Below, piece by piece: positions 30,094 through 44,100 of a DNA stretch of 64,000 nt. The notes beneath the pieces are model-generated. The model was not told where the DNA came from. It saw only the letters and a program-made list of their open reading frames with translations, and searched no databases. The number at the start of each line of letters is the position of its first letter. Position 1 is the first letter of the stretch. Where the stretch lies: contig NC_044981.1 of the NCBI RefSeq assembly GCF_008728515.1, forward strand, positions 2,532,538 through 2,596,537, written 5' to 3'. Source of the stretch: Papio anubis. Its lineage: Eukaryota > Chordata > Mammalia > Primates > Cercopithecidae. The translations under genes and the position numbers were made by a program.

Positions 30094-30397
30094 TTTTTTT
30101 TTTTTTTTTTTTTTCATATGGAGTCTCGCTCTGTCGCCCAGGTTGGAGTGCAGTGGCGCAATCTTGGCTCACTGCAAGCTCCATCTCCCGAGTTCAAGCA
30201 ATTCTCTGCCTCAGCCTCCCGAGTAGCTGGGATTACAGGCGCCCACCACCACACCTGACTAATGTTTTTTTTGTATTTTTAGTAGAGACGGGGTTTCACC
30301 ATCTTGGCCAGGCTGGTCTTGAACTCTTGACCTCGTGATCCACCCGCCTCAGCCTCCCAAAGTGCTGGGATTACAGTTGTGAGCCATCGTGCCCGGC
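30094..30397 (-). repeat. Alu SINE, reverse orientation
   Basis: T-run at 30094-30114, then 'ggagtctcgctctgtcgccc' to 'agccatcgtgcccggc'. Confidence 0.93.
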
Positions 30398-30412
30398 TGC
30401 TACACATTTAAC

Positions 30413-30750
30413 AGCCTCTGCTAACAAGAAAAGATCGTGTGGAGCCCAGGATGGTCAAATTTACTCCTTTAGGCTATTCCTTACTGACATCAAAATTTTT
30501 TATAAATATACTTCCAAGTTTTCTTATCCTGATATGCTGCCTTGTTATAGAAAGGGTGATATGTTTGGAGCGGAGGAGGTTTGAAAAGATCAACGCTTGA
30601 GCCTGGTGGCAGAGGAGAGAGCTGTAAGATGGGGTGGCCAACCCCTAACATCTACCAGCCACGATCGGGGTCCAGGCTGTGGGTCCCAGCTACATAATAT
30701 TACAAATATTTGCTCTTCTCCATTCTTCCATCAATTTTTTAAAAAACCAC
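30413..30750 (+). repeat. Inverted duplicate, arm B
   Basis: Partner of 28953-29316. The two arms point towards each other across about 1.1 kb, which now includes an Alu at 30094-30397. Confidence 0.85.
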
Positions 30751-31034
30751 TTAAAGTGAGCAAATTAAGAACCTTCACCTACCTACGAGGCCACAGTGAG
30801 TAGTTCGATAACACAGATTTTATTTTCCCCCATCTTATACCTGCTGGATGTGCTGACACCTTATAATGAGTCTGATATTGTTATTTTCTTCCCACTGCCA
30901 CCTTACCTGTCCTCCCCACAGAGAAAATGCTGAGCCCTCCGACTTGAGGCCGCTCTTTCTTTCCCTCTCAAACTCCCGTTGCTCACCCTGCCGCCCCACC
31001 ACCCCACCTGCTTTTGTTATCCAAACTCTTCTAA

Positions 31035-31190
31035 GTTCTAGTATGTGGCTCTCAACCATCTGGGGACGTTGAACACTGTGAATGCCTGGGTCCTCCCCTA
31101 AAGATTCTGATAAACTGGGTCTTGTATGGGGCCAGAACACCGGTGTTTTTTAATCCACCCACACCCCAGGGATTGTAAAGTACTAAAAGG
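31035..31190. repeat. MER5-type hAT element
   Basis: 'atgtggctctcaaccatctg' and 'aaagattctgataaactggg' resemble MER5A ends. Diverged. Confidence 0.5.
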
Positions 31191-32469
31191 GTGGGGACCC
31201 ACTTCCTCTGTCGCCTCCGGTCACTCTGGCCTTTGTTCTGAGGCCTTCTTACCAGTCAGGCTCCCTCTGGTCACAGTTTGGAGCAATTGTAACAACACTG
31301 GAATCTCTCTTCCTCCCCCCGACAAGCAAGTCTTTGATCCTATCCAGGATGGACTATCTAGCAAATCACTGCCTCCTCCTTACCCTCCACCCAGAGATAC
31401 ATGTGTGGAAATGAGGCCAAGTAACCGGCCCTGAGAACCATAAAACCTCCCTCCAAAAATGATCTACGGGGCATCCTGGGAGGGCAACAAATAAAAAATC
31501 CAGCATTCCCAACCATGTCTCTGGTCCTCTGCCTGAAAGCTTTCTGCCTTGCTTCTTGGCCAAAATTTAGTAATTGAAAGTGATTTAATTCCTCCATTAA
31601 AATGGAGGCAGGCAGAAGAGAGGAGGACTCAGGCTGAGGCGGAGAAATGTCGCCTTTCAGGGCGTAGAAGTATTTATAGCACTTTGCGTAAAAGTATATC
31701 TAAAAACTATACATCAAGGGATGCTTTGCCTTCTTGGGATTCCGTCACCGGAATAGCACCTGAGCATTTCAAAAACTGTGCAGTGAGGCTACTAAGAAAT
31801 TGAGAGCGTGAGTGCATGTGTGTGTCAACCAGCTTCAAATGGAATCACAGCTCCTCATGTTCGTTTCATTAAAATGAGTCTTACTTTGTAAAATTTCCCT
31901 TTCATAACACAAGTCCAAACCTTGGAATGTTTTCGCTTGAAGTTTACAGTGTTTCTTCATCACCCAATAAAACTCTTTGATTTCTTCCCGCCGCAGACAG
32001 TTTTAAGAGCCTTCATTTCACATGGGGTTCTCGGTATGCTTTTTAATTTTTATTTTAAGTTCATTTTTTATCACTTCATCTCCTGTCTCCCACTCAGAGC
32101 CTAAGTTCAGTTCAGCCTCCCCCAGCCCCGTTGGCTCCCTGCAGTGGGACACGCCAGCCGAGGCTCAGAGGGGCTTGGTGTTTCCTAGTGTGAGGCGAGG
32201 TGTGGTCCCTGGACTGCAGGAATATTTAAAGATCTGCGCTTAGAGACTCACTGAGCAAACTGCTTAACCTCCTAATGGTTTGCGTTTCTGCATCTTCCCC
32301 TACACAGGAAACACACACGCTGCAAAGCTGAGTGACTTTTAAAAAGCTACCTCTGAAAAGCAAAGAGATACGACAAAGCTCTTTAAAAAATGTTTCCGAA
32401 TGAACGCATTTGTCTGTAATATAAACTGCGTAGGTAAAAAACTAATCGGTATGACTGTCCCCAACATTC

Positions 32470-32640
32470 AGTCGCCTGGTCCAGTCTATTCAAAGTGAGC
32501 TGGTGAACCCCCAGCGATGGCATCTCCTGGGAACCTGCTAGCAATGGAGAACCTCAGCCCCTCCCCACCACCCACCCAATCCAAATCTTCTCTTTAACCA
32601 ATGGCCAGGTGGTTCCCATACACGTTAGAATTTCAGATGT
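32470..32640. repeat. MER5-type hAT element
   Basis: 'tggcatctcctgggaacctg' and 'ccaggtggttcccatacacg' follow the MER5A pattern. Confidence 0.5.
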
Positions 32641-33239
32641 GTTGACCTAGTTAATATAAGTCATGAATTGGTGTGAAGAAGCATTTTACAAAATATGTGT
32701 CCCAGCCTCGTGTGTCTATTTACATCTTGCCTCCATCCACAAGGCGTCTGAAGAACTAATCTATACTTGGGTAAGCTCAGAGGGAAGCCGGTGAGGAGGG
32801 GGAGGGAGTCGAGACAGCACTCAGCAGGGTCCGCATGCCGCTGGCCTCGCTGGCAGCAGTCGGTGGAGACCCAGCACTGTGTGGAACATCCGTGGGTTGC
32901 TCAGGAGGCCCAGGACTCCTGCTGGGGCTCAGGGAAGAGCATGCATGACTAGGTTTCATGTGCCTGGAACTTTCCACTGATCTCTGGGGTCGACGGATTG
33001 CCCAAACTCAGGTCTCAGAGAAGAGCAACATTAAGGCCCAAAGAGAGGATGAAAACCAAGGCAAACCAAGCTCTAGAGAATTAGGAATGTATTCTGATGG
33101 GCCCCAAAATGCAAATTATGCAGTCAGGATTAATGCAAAGAATACAGTTAGGATTAATACAAGTGCTGTAATCAGGCTACGATAAAGGTGACTATCAACT
33201 TGAAAGAAAATAAAAGTAATTGTATTTAGCACAGTTCTT

Positions 33240-33590
33240 ACAAATCAAAATTTAGAGGCTGAAGGGTGGGGTGGGGGAGGAAGGCGGGAAGAGGAGCTGT
33301 TGATTAAAGGGTACAAAGTCTCAGAGTGGAGGGATAAGTTTTAGTGAACTCTTGCATGGCTTGGTGACCGTGGTTGTTGATAACATATTGTGCATATTTC
33401 AAAATTGCTAAAAGAATAGATCTTTAACATCCTTGCCGCAAAACAGCGTTAAGTTGGTGAGGTGGTGGATGGGTTAATCAGCTTGGTTGACCTTTTCTAC
33501 AACGTATACGTAGATCAAAACTTCACACTGTGCCCCATGAATATACACTTGTTATTTGTCAATTAAAAATAAGTTCATTAAAAATGTTAA
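33240..33590 (+). repeat. L1 3' UTR fragment
   Basis: G-rich 'ggtggggtgggggaggaagg', then 'gttgattaaagggtacaaag', 'cccatgaatatacacttgtt' and a 'caattaaaaataag' end, as in old L1 tails. Confidence 0.75.
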
Positions 33591-34234
33591 GTACACAGCT
33601 AGTACATACCCTCCAACAGCCTCGATCAGTCTGTGCTTTTACTCCTAAGATATGCTTAAGCCCCCAATATATGAAGAACATGGACACCAAGCTGAACCCT
33701 TCGGGTTCTTGTCTCGTCCTTTGTTTGATTGTGGACGTGGCGGAAATATTCAGCTGGTATGCTGGTACTGTCTTAGTTATTAAAACATGGAAATATCTCC
33801 ATGCTGGCTGGTAAATAGGGGATTTTCTGAGACTCCCAGGAGCTCCTCCAACCTCCCAACCTTGCCTCCTTTCAGCCTTAGGACCGTCCTAAGACGAGTA
33901 ACTACAGTGTCAGTATTTAGCATGGAGGGGGCCCCCAGGACCCTGGTCCAATGCAGTACACCCTGATACGTGAGCAAATGGGGACTCCCAGTTATTAGTG
34001 TACATACCAGGGAACAAGAGTATCATATGAAGGCACATGGCCACAACAACAGGCTGCTGGCCATGTAATATTTAATATTTAAATAAGAAGTTTTTAAAAA
34101 TATTTACACTATCCCTGCAAGTTAATTATTATGTGTGGAATCAAAGTGTGCTTTGAAAGTCAAGGAGAGAGCAATGGACAACAGTGAAGAAAGGTAAAAG
34201 AGTTACTACCAGCAATGCCTTGACCTACCTTAGG

Positions 34235-34385
34235 CCCTGGGGTGGTGGCCCTGAAATTTATAAAGCTCCTTCCCCAGAAGTTCTTAATCTGTAGGTCTGG
34301 GCTGAAGCCCAAGGACATTTTTCGTGAGCTCTGGGAGTGATTCTGATGCATGTGGTCCAGTGACCCTACTTTGAGAAAGCAGGTG
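34235..34385. repeat. MER5-type hAT element
   Basis: 'gttcttaatctgtaggtctg' and 'gtgattctgatgcatgtggt' followed by 'ccctactttgagaaag'. Confidence 0.55.
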
Positions 34386-34440
34386 GAACTCCTACTCATT
34401 ATTCAAAACCCAATTCAGGAAGGTTTCCCTTTGTGAATTC

Positions 34441-34712
34441 TTTTTTTTTTTTTAAGAGGAGTCTCGCTCTGTCGTCAGGCTGCAGTGCAGTAGCACGATC
34501 TCGGCTCACTGCAACCTCCGCCTCCTGGCTTCAAGCGATTCTCCTGCCTCAGCCTCCCAAGTAGCTGGGACTACAGACGCACGCCACGACACCCACCTAA
34601 TTTTTGTATTTTTAGTAGAGATGGGGTTTCACCGTGTTGGCCAGGATGGTCTCCATCTCTTGACCTCATGATCCGCCTGCCTCAGCCTCCCAAAGTGCTG
34701 TGATTACAGGCG
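34441..34712 (-). repeat. Alu SINE, reverse, 5' truncated
   Basis: T-run, then 'aagaggagtctcgctctgtc', ending abruptly at 'gtgattacaggcg'. Confidence 0.9.
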
Positions 34713-37154
34713 ATTTATTTCTTAAATACTCCCCTCCCATGTGGTCTACCTAAAGAGGAGTCCACCTTCTCTCTGCCTCTGTTGGCCACACATCTTTGTG
34801 GATTTATCACACTGTGTTGAATGATTTGTTTGCATTTCTGACCCCCTCAAGGCATCTCAGTATCTCTAGAATCTAACTCAGTGTTAGCTCATGACAGACA
34901 CTGATTGATTGACGGATTTGTTGATTAGAAGGTCGGGTGGGGGAACTGATGCCAGGCTGTATTTACTGAGCATGTCAACCACCTGTATAAAAATTGTTGT
35001 CAAGGGCTGCCATTACATGCCCCTTATTACATCCTCCTCAACATCAAACTTTGAAGTCCAGCTCCCAGACTCCTGTGGTACCTACAAGTCCCACGTCCAT
35101 GCAGGGCAATTGGTTGTCCTGGACCTCTAGAAAAAAAGTTAAGTCTTCTAAGACCTTTGTAGAAATTCAAATGTTTGTGTCACCAGCAGCATCTGAAACT
35201 CTATCCTCAATATGGTTTTTGAAGTAATTTACCATTTGATCGCCTTCTCAAATTTCTTAGACCCATTAAAAATCAGAACATGTACTATAAACACTCATTT
35301 GCTTAGTGTATATCTTTAAGATCTATTATTCATATTTCTGCATTGGCTGTAACTTCTTTAGTATGCTTTGACATATTAGCACAGAGAGAAACTTCAAGAA
35401 TACCTCTGATCATGGGAAATGAGGTTGTAGTTAGAGATTGTTGCTGCCACATTTTACTTTATTAGGATTATGGAAACTAATTTTGCCAGAAGGCAAGAGC
35501 AGAGAGTAGCTCTTTCCTTTGAAATGTCTGATTAAATTTCTTTGTACATCACCTAGCCCGACATCAAATCAGATGCTAAATAATGTCTTTGCATTTTACT
35601 ATTAAAGTCCTTTGCAATACTTCTAATGGCAACTAAGTAGCCAGTCCAATTAGACATCACATCCATCACTCTAATGTCCCCTCAGCTTTAACGTTCTAGG
35701 ATGTCACAGAAGCTAGAAGAAAGCACAGTGAAGGAGTTTCCTCAGAAGCTTTATATGGTTGCAAGACAACCCTTCTTGGGTGCTTTTCCAAATACCTCCA
35801 CCCTTGGAATCTGTCTTCTGGTGTGATTATAATTTAGTAGTAACCAGATTGCTCAGCAAAAATGTTTTTATGACAGATCACAGAAAAAAGCAAGACGTTT
35901 GTTTGGCTAGCCTCGTGCTGCTTATTGATTTATTTAGTGTTTTTAGTCCTTCCCCATTTCTCGGCAGGTGAGGGCTTCGCTTGGGTTCAGTTCTTAGGTT
36001 CTCTTCATTGCATTAGAAACTGTCAACAAGGAAATCGTTCTACTGGGGACTTTCTCAACAAAGTTTCCCATTCCCCTTTCTACAAAGGAAAGGGAGGGTG
36101 ATGGGAGTAGTCTTGAGGTTCTTCTCAAGTTTCTTCTCAAGCATTGTTTGGAGGTAGTAATCAGTGAAGCAGGATGGGGGTATGCAGAGTCTGAGTTTGT
36201 AACACACGCCCCTCCAGGTCCTTTTCAAATTCCTGGTCCCAGTCAGCCATGGCAATGAGCCTGTCTTCCCTGTTTAAGCAGGGAGCTTGATTTGCTGATT
36301 CAAATAAGAATAACAATCTCTTATTCTCCAAAGCAGGAAATTGCTGTTTTGGTGAATGAAATCAAAACAAACCCAAAAAGTAGGATTTTTTTGTTGTTGG
36401 GTAAATCAGTTATTTATTTTCCATGTTGGCTGAAGGCAGAACAAGAAGAAATCTGAAAAAACAACTTAGATTTAACATCACATTTAAATTTTATATTACA
36501 AAGAAATTACGGGAATGAAAGGAGTTTGCCTCCCAGTCCATGGGTTAGAAAGGTAACTGTTTTGTATTCCCAACCACACAATTTACCGCAAAAGAACATA
36601 GTATTTTAGAAGCTCAAAATAAGACAAAGAAAGGGAAAATTTCTCAAATTATGTAATCCATTTGAATTCGGGGAAAAAAAAGAAAAAAAAAAAACAACTT
36701 TAAAGAGCATTGTAGCTCAATCAGTTCAACTTGAAATGAGATTCTACCCAATTTCACCTAATTATGGGAAATTTTAATAACGTTTAAAATGTTTCTGCCA
36801 AAAGGGATGACTGTTGATAATACTGAATAATACCGATGCTCTTTTCCCACACTTTCATCTTTAAAAATGTCATAGGACATCGCAATATATGATCTTTTCT
36901 CTGATTAAACATTCAAACATCGCAATGCATTTTTCAAAGGCACACACAGCTCTGAACATTCCAGCTGTTATTATACACTAGTTTTCTGTGATGTTTAGAA
37001 GAGTATGCAACTATAGATTAATTTGTGTTAGGTATTTGTATAAGCATAAAAATTAATTTATGTTTTGGTATCAGGTTGCTATAGTGAGAAGCACATTATT
37101 TGTCACTCTAAAGTGACTTTTTTTTTTTCAGGAAAAAAAAACCTACAAAAGAAC

Positions 37155-37310
37155 AAAAGGACATTTTTGGAGGTGATGGATAAGTTTAGTAACTTGATGG
37201 TGGTGATGGCATCACAGATGTATGCATATGTCCAAACTCATCAAAATGTGTATATTAAATGTGTAATTTTTATATATAAATTTATATCTCAATGAAGCTT
37301 TTTGAATATA
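37155..37310 (+). repeat. Old L1 3' end
   Basis: 'ggaggtgatggataagttta', 'ggtggtgatggcatcacaga' and 'atatctcaatgaagc' follow L1M tail text. Confidence 0.55.
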
Positions 37311-39613
37311 GTTATAATAATGGACAGGATTATGAAAACTATATTAGCACCTGTGGTATCTAAAGAGAAACTAGACGGCGTGTAGGAGCCAGGAGGGGCT
37401 GGCTTATTTCCTTGATTGGCAGAAGGCCCCACTTGGAATTCTCCGAGGAAGAGAGAGGCACAGTATCACCCAGGGCGTGTATTTCCATAGGAAGCCACAG
37501 CAATGCAGACTGGCTCTTCCTCCTTCACGGAGAACGTGCTAAACTACACTCACAGCAGTAATAAGTAAATCAATGCCTACGATGAGGTGACAGTTGGCCT
37601 CTGCAGCAGAAACACACGATCACAGACGGAAAGTTCAATTATGGGTATTCCAAGAACAGAATTAAAGTCTGTTTTCAGTTAGGAGCCCCACATAAAATAG
37701 GGCTCCATCTGTATTTACTACATGCAGCTGCGTCTTTCTCAAAGTGCTTAATGAACTTTTTCTTCTTTGGGAACGTCCACTTGCACATAAAGGTAGCAAC
37801 CTGAGGTAAGTATCACAGAAAGATATCTGCACGAAGCAGCACAGGACAGTGTACATTTTTCTTCCTCTGTTAACTGAGAGATATTACACACTGCATACTC
37901 ACGTCCTAAGCTATTTCACCCAACTGCAGAAAATAGATCTAAACTGTGAAATAAAAAAACTGCTTTAAGAATAGTAACTTTTTCCAACTATTCTGGTCAT
38001 ATCTCATTATTTTCATGTATTAAAATTTAGGCCACAGTATAAATATACTTGAATTTCACATTTAATGAGATCAGTTCAATTTGGCATTTAACAATCACTG
38101 TAAAATTTTTCATTTTGATTTAATTCAGTTATATAGCAATATATTTTCAAACCGATCTCATTATTGGTGGCGCACATTGACACACACACATAATTTACTA
38201 CAGCAACATCAGTCAAATCACAACATGAAAAGTTCGCATGCTATTACTTTGCTGTTGTTCATTTTCTGTCCACCCCTACAAAATTAATCATACTGGCATG
38301 AACTTCTCCTCATAGAGAAGTGGTGTTATTTAAAATAAGTAAGTTCAGTTCCCAGGTAGATGCTATAAAAAGTGTTAAGCACATTTTATGAATTCTACTT
38401 TTAGTTAGTATCACCCCCAAATTTTTCTCCACTAAAAGTTGTGACAATAAATGTCAAAGTCAAATGTGGTTTTTCTTTTGAATTTTAAAGAAAATGAACC
38501 AAATAAGGATTACAACACCTAAGAAAATCCACATTCTATAAAATTGAGACTCCAGATGCAATAAAAATCAACAAATCAAAATCCTAAAATCTATTTTTTT
38601 CAAGTGATTAAGTAACTGAGGCTAGTTTGTTATAAAACATGGATATATATTTTTAGTGAAATAGTGTACCATTCATAAGCATCATATTTTTATTAAAACA
38701 TTGCTCCCATCAATACTCATTTAACCATATTCACATTCACAGAGTGTACATAATCTTTTCCCCTGGATGATTTAATATCTTTATTAAAACTCAAAAATAG
38801 GAATTTTTATGGTATTAATCTCAACCTTATAGGGAAACACACTTTCTCAAAGCAATGTTTTATTTTAATAATTAATAATGTTAAAGTCAGTTTCCTTACT
38901 AAGTTCAAGTAATAATCAAAGAACACCAACTCCAAAATAAAAGTTGGGAAAGTTGACACTGAATCTACAAACATATTCATACTTAGAAATAAAAATGCGT
39001 GCTTCTGAGTACTATTATTCCCTGATGAAAACCTCAGTTTTAAAAATTTGCCTTTGAGCGTTACATTTTGTTACATTCTCTTCTACTGGGTTCGTGAATG
39101 ATTTTTCAGAGAATACCAAAGAGCTGATCTTTGCTCATCAAAGTTCATCTTCACAGATTTGCCATACAATGTAACCTTCATCATAATTTTGGCTATGGGA
39201 GAAAAAAATCATGGCTCACCTTTCCATTTCCTCTGCTAACAAAGTAGAGAAATCATCCAATCTCAAAACAACTGTATTTACTTCGACTTAAACCGTTAGT
39301 CTAAGGCAGCCCCAAAGTAAATCGGCTATTCTAACATGCTTAGGGATTCTGACGGCGCTCAACTCTCACAAAGCTTGTTGTTTTGGTTAAACCCAGGACT
39401 ATATGTTCTAGTCTACTTAATCTCTGGCCTATTACTTTGTACTCTGACTCATAACTAAAAGTCCCAGTTCCCATGAAGAAACATGGTTCCCTCAAGGCAG
39501 AAGTCAACATTATCGGAAAGCCTGGGTTCATCTTCCGGCTTTTGCGTCTCCATATATTCTCTCATAGCCTTAAACACAGTATCTGATTTCTTCCTAAATA
39601 AGCTACTATTTTA

Positions 39614-39913
39614 GGCCGGGCGCGGTGGCTCAAGCCTGTAATCCCAGCACTTTGGGAGGCCGAGACGGGCGGATCACGAGGTCAGGAGATCGAGACCATC
39701 CTGGCTAACACAGTGAAACCCCGTCTCTACTAAAAATACAAAAACTTAGCCGGGCGAGGTGGCGGGTGCCTGTAGTCCCAGCTACTCGGGAGGCTGAGGC
39801 AGGAGAATGGCGTGAACCCGGGAGGCGGAGCTTGCAGTGAGCTGAGATCCGGCCACTGCACTCCAGCCTGGGTGACAGAGCCAGACTCCGTCTCAAAAAA
39901 AAAAAAAAAAAAA
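39614..39913 (+). mobile_element. Young AluY (AluYR-like) with 18-bp target duplication
   Basis: Almost intact, with 'gagatccggccactgcactc' near 39844 and a long A tail. The duplicate AAATAAGCTACTATTTTA is at 39596-39613 and 39914-39931. Confidence 0.94.
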
Positions 39914-40679
39914 AAATAAGCTACTATTTTAAAAATTTGAAAAAGTTTAACCTCCCTTCTCAAGCCATGTACCTATAAAATTTCAGATTGTCGCCATTCT
40001 TTTAGAAGATATTTTGCCTTCTTCAGCTTGATAATAACAGAATGATCATGGTTGCTATGGCCTTTAGCCTGTTAGTGGTACTCACCATTTATGTTTAATT
40101 AGAACAACTCACTGCTATTTGACATTTCTTCCCACTTTGGCCATCATAATCCTTTACCGGTCTTCTCATCTACTAGTCTACTTGTCATCTATGAATAGTG
40201 AACTGAGATTTCTTCCTCTTGGAAAACTCATGAGCCCTTTCTACTCAGCTCTGCACCAATCATTCCAAAATTTGGTCTTTATTTCTATCACACGATGAGT
40301 AGATCTTAACATCTGGTCATGCTGTAAGGATCTCAAACTTTACATATCAAAAAGAAAACATCATTTTACATCAACTTCTTACACCCCATATTAGCTTGCC
40401 TTCCTATTGTTTTAACTTCTGTCAGTGGTGCCATGAGACTTGTATCTTATTTGTGAATCTGCCCATGAGGCATGGGGTCCCACTCAAAGCCAGACAGAGC
40501 CAGATCTGTGCCTTGCACCTTCCCACTGGGCATAGCTCACAAAGGAGGTTCACCACCTTAGAATTCAGGGCCACAGCAAGCCCCAGGACTGAGGTTCATG
40601 AATGGCACCAGGAATTCAACAAACAAGCAAGCACAGCAAGTGGCAACCCAGGGAAACGCTGTTTGCATTTCCATTTGAA

Positions 40680-40765
40680 CTAGTGTTCTGCACATTTTTC
40701 TTTGGCAACCTATGTGATTCCAACATTCAGTCAAGGCTTGAGAACAATTGCCCTAGGGTTAGCTT
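40680..40765. repeat. MER5-type hAT fragment
   Basis: 'aacctatgtgattccaacat' and 'caaggcttgagaacaattgc' resemble a MER5 terminus. Confidence 0.4.
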
Positions 40766-41359
40766 GCTAATGTACGATCTCTCTAATTTGTAAAGCTTGT
40801 GCTAAATGGAAAGTGAATTCTGTAGCTCCAGCCAAGATTTCTCTTTCAGGTTTGGTTAATGATGGTTTAATTCACCAGACTTTAAGAGTAGGTGTTGGGA
40901 GGTGCTAGGATTTGACAGCAGAGAAATAAACAAAATACTGTCTCTGTCCTCAAGAAACTAACAGTATGGAACTGACATAAAATAAAATCTTCCATACCTG
41001 AATATATATTTTATTAAAACAAGAAATCATTTCTTTAAAATATTTAAGTAGTAATTGTCTATGTTGACATTTCTGCTTATGAGAGATGTCAATTTGGAAT
41101 AAGACATAAATAAAACCCTTTCAGATGGAGCCATCAAAAATATATTCTTAAAAATTAATAGCTTTTAAGTACTAACATAAATGTTCTCTCACTTGTAAGT
41201 TTTCTGACATTGAATGCTGCTTCCAGTTTTGAATGATGCCTCACTCCTGCAGGCTGTGTTGAATAAACATAGAAATTGATCCCCCCAACATTGGTGTTAC
41301 AGCTCTCAAGCCATGTGGCTCCTTAGGAGATTGAAATCAGCCCAGTTGTCCCACAGAAC

Positions 41360-41822
41360 TGATGTTCCTAGTGTCTTATTAGAAATTTACAGCCCCCACT
41401 CCCTCCCCCAGTCTTAAAACTTAAAAAAGTTACATTTTTCTTCTCTGAGTTCCTTTCCCAGGAAACCAACCATCAGGTCTCCCAGACAGTATCAAAGAAC
41501 AAAAACTCACCAGGTCACCACATCTGGACAATGAAATGCCAGACTCCTTATCCGTCATGATTGCCTAAACAATACCTCCTTCCTGTTGACCAACCCAACT
41601 CCTCTTCCTTACCCCTCCCTAATTCCTGTTTTACATTTCTTCACTGCTATAAAAACCCCTAATTTCAGCTGGTTGAGGAGATGGATTTGAAACAGATCTC
41701 CCATCTCCTTGGCTGCAGCACCCAAATAAAGCCTTCTTCCTTGATAAGACTCGAAGTCTCAGTGACTGACTTTCTGTGCTGCAAGCAACGGGACCTAGAC
41801 CAAACCCCTGGTGTTCCTGCAA
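41360..41822 (+). repeat. ERV1-type solo LTR
   Basis: LTR-like layout: CT-rich U3, TATAAAA near 41648, AATAAA near 41725, then 'gtctcagtgactgactttct' and 'caacgggacctagaccaaac', ending CTGCA. No internal retroviral sequence is adjacent. The exact 5' edge and subfamily are uncertain. Confidence 0.6.
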
Positions 41823-44100
41823 TAAGATTAGACACATGGCTTTCAGTATTCTTTAAAGTTGGTGTTTAAAAGGCTGAACAGGATGAAGGGCTGTGTCATA
41901 GCACAGACTGTCTTACAGTAGCTTATAATATCACCAATAATTTGTTACCAGCAATGTCCGAGGTGCTAAAATCTGCCAGCCTTTCTTTTTTCAAATCAGT
42001 GATTTCAAGTTTATTTCTTATAATAACATTTATTGCACTTACTTGTCTCCAGGATTGTTTTCCTGAGTGGGAGACACAGGGGAGGAACTGTGGCCATTCT
42101 GCTGGCTTATGCATAACCGCATACAGCTGTGTACATGAGACCAGGGTGGGAACATCCTCCTCCATGTGTGCCACAACAGAAAATGGCAAGAACCGCTGCT
42201 TCAGGCTCATATCAGTCCATTAATTAACACGTATCCGTGCCACAACTTCACCCAGCTGTTGTTATCCAGTTTCCATGCCTCTGAATTTCCCACAAGGACA
42301 TGGTAACAAACTCAGTTGCAGAAATTAATCTAATCATGGTATTACCATCAACAACTAGTTTAGTAACCATGGAGAAAAGGAAGTAAGATGACTTTAGCAT
42401 GATGTTTTCTTAATGAACTCAAGTTACAAATTATTGTTAGTGTTCTGGGTGTGTTAGCATCCTCCTACCTTCATGCTCAGGTGGTTCCATATTCTAAATA
42501 TTCTTAGGTTCCAATTACTTCAGAATCTTCTCATTAAATGTTCTTGCCTATGACTCAATAAAGATAAAATGAAATGGGGGGAAGATGTTCCTTTTATTTT
42601 CAAACTTTGCACTACTATGACATAGGAAGACAATTTTCTGTTTATCCTACATGAGCTTTGCTATGGGGTATCAGCCCTATGGAAGGACCATGACTGCAGA
42701 GGAACACACTTTAATGGGGCAGCACTTATCTGATAAGCTAAGAAGTGCAAAGATGTTTTGGAAAGGCATCTGAGACATGCATTTAGTATGTAATCCATTA
42801 ATTGAAAACAACTTTTAACAATGCTAAAGTTGGGTATCATTGTTTTTTTTTTAAGGCAAATTTTAAAGTATATAACTTTAAAGTAGGCTCTACGCATTTC
42901 ATCTGAAAGAGCGACATACAAATGATAAATGTTTTTGAAAATAACTAAAGCTCTTTCCTCCAATCATGATATCTTGACAAAATGTGCTTCTGTAAAGATG
43001 TAAATCATGAAAATACAAGTTATACATTATGCAGGTAAATATCAGGATGTATTCAGAGTTGGCCATTTGAAGTAGATTTTTCTCATCTTTTGCTTTAAAG
43101 CAGAAGAGGGGCTGCTGTTAACTATTTAAAGACAGCACCACCATGTTTCCACTAATGCTTACTGCGGTCTAAAGGCCTCAAGCACGGATGCCCGTCTCCC
43201 TTAACAACAGCTTCATCATGTTCTGGGGCTCATGTTCAGCAGAGGCCACCTGAGATGATAAATGACCTTTGTGGAGAGAAGCTATAAATCTAAGCTGGCT
43301 CCCTTTTGTCCATCAACGGCAGTCACCAGCTGTGTTCAGTAGCACTCACGTACTCTCTCTGACGTGCAGGTCCTGGCTAGCAAATTCCAGAAGACAGGCC
43401 ACATATGGGTAGGCTTGCCCAGACCCGTGTGTCTACTTCAGGCCATTTAAACTCAGGTAGAGAGCCAACAGGCATTCAAAGCACATCGCCAGTGATGTAA
43501 AAGGTCAAGTGATCTCTGACTTGCACTAAACAGAGCAACGATAACAATGAAAACCCGGCAAATTCACTAGTCTATGACACTCAGGTTTTGAGAAACAGAT
43601 TTAATGATCACAAAAGTCATAAGCAATAGCTTCTAAACATAAGCTAAGCAGAATCAAATAAACAGAATCTCTGAAATCTCCAATGATTTTGAGGTACACT
43701 AAGCAGGACCCACTGAGGTTAAGAAGGCCCGGATGAGATGTGCCTCTCTTCACAGAGCCGGACTGCTGCACTGGGCTTTCACACAACAGGATTTTATGGA
43801 GAAAAAATTGGACACAAGCTACTCTCTGCTCCCACTCAACAGGCTACCTTGCTTCAAGCCCTGAAAAGTCCTGAAGAAAGCAGTCCATTTAAATCCACAA
43901 AATGTTAACTCCTGGATGGGATCCTCTCTCTCGAAACCAGTGACTGATCTACAGCCAGGAAGCTGGGTTCTCATCCCATTTCTGCTAAAGAGATGTGTAC
44001 CCTTGAGGAAGGCATTTAACACCTCAAAGACTATGCTTCTCTGTCAAATGGGCATACTTTCTACTGGTGAAAGCACTTTTGGAAAAAGAAAAGCAACATA

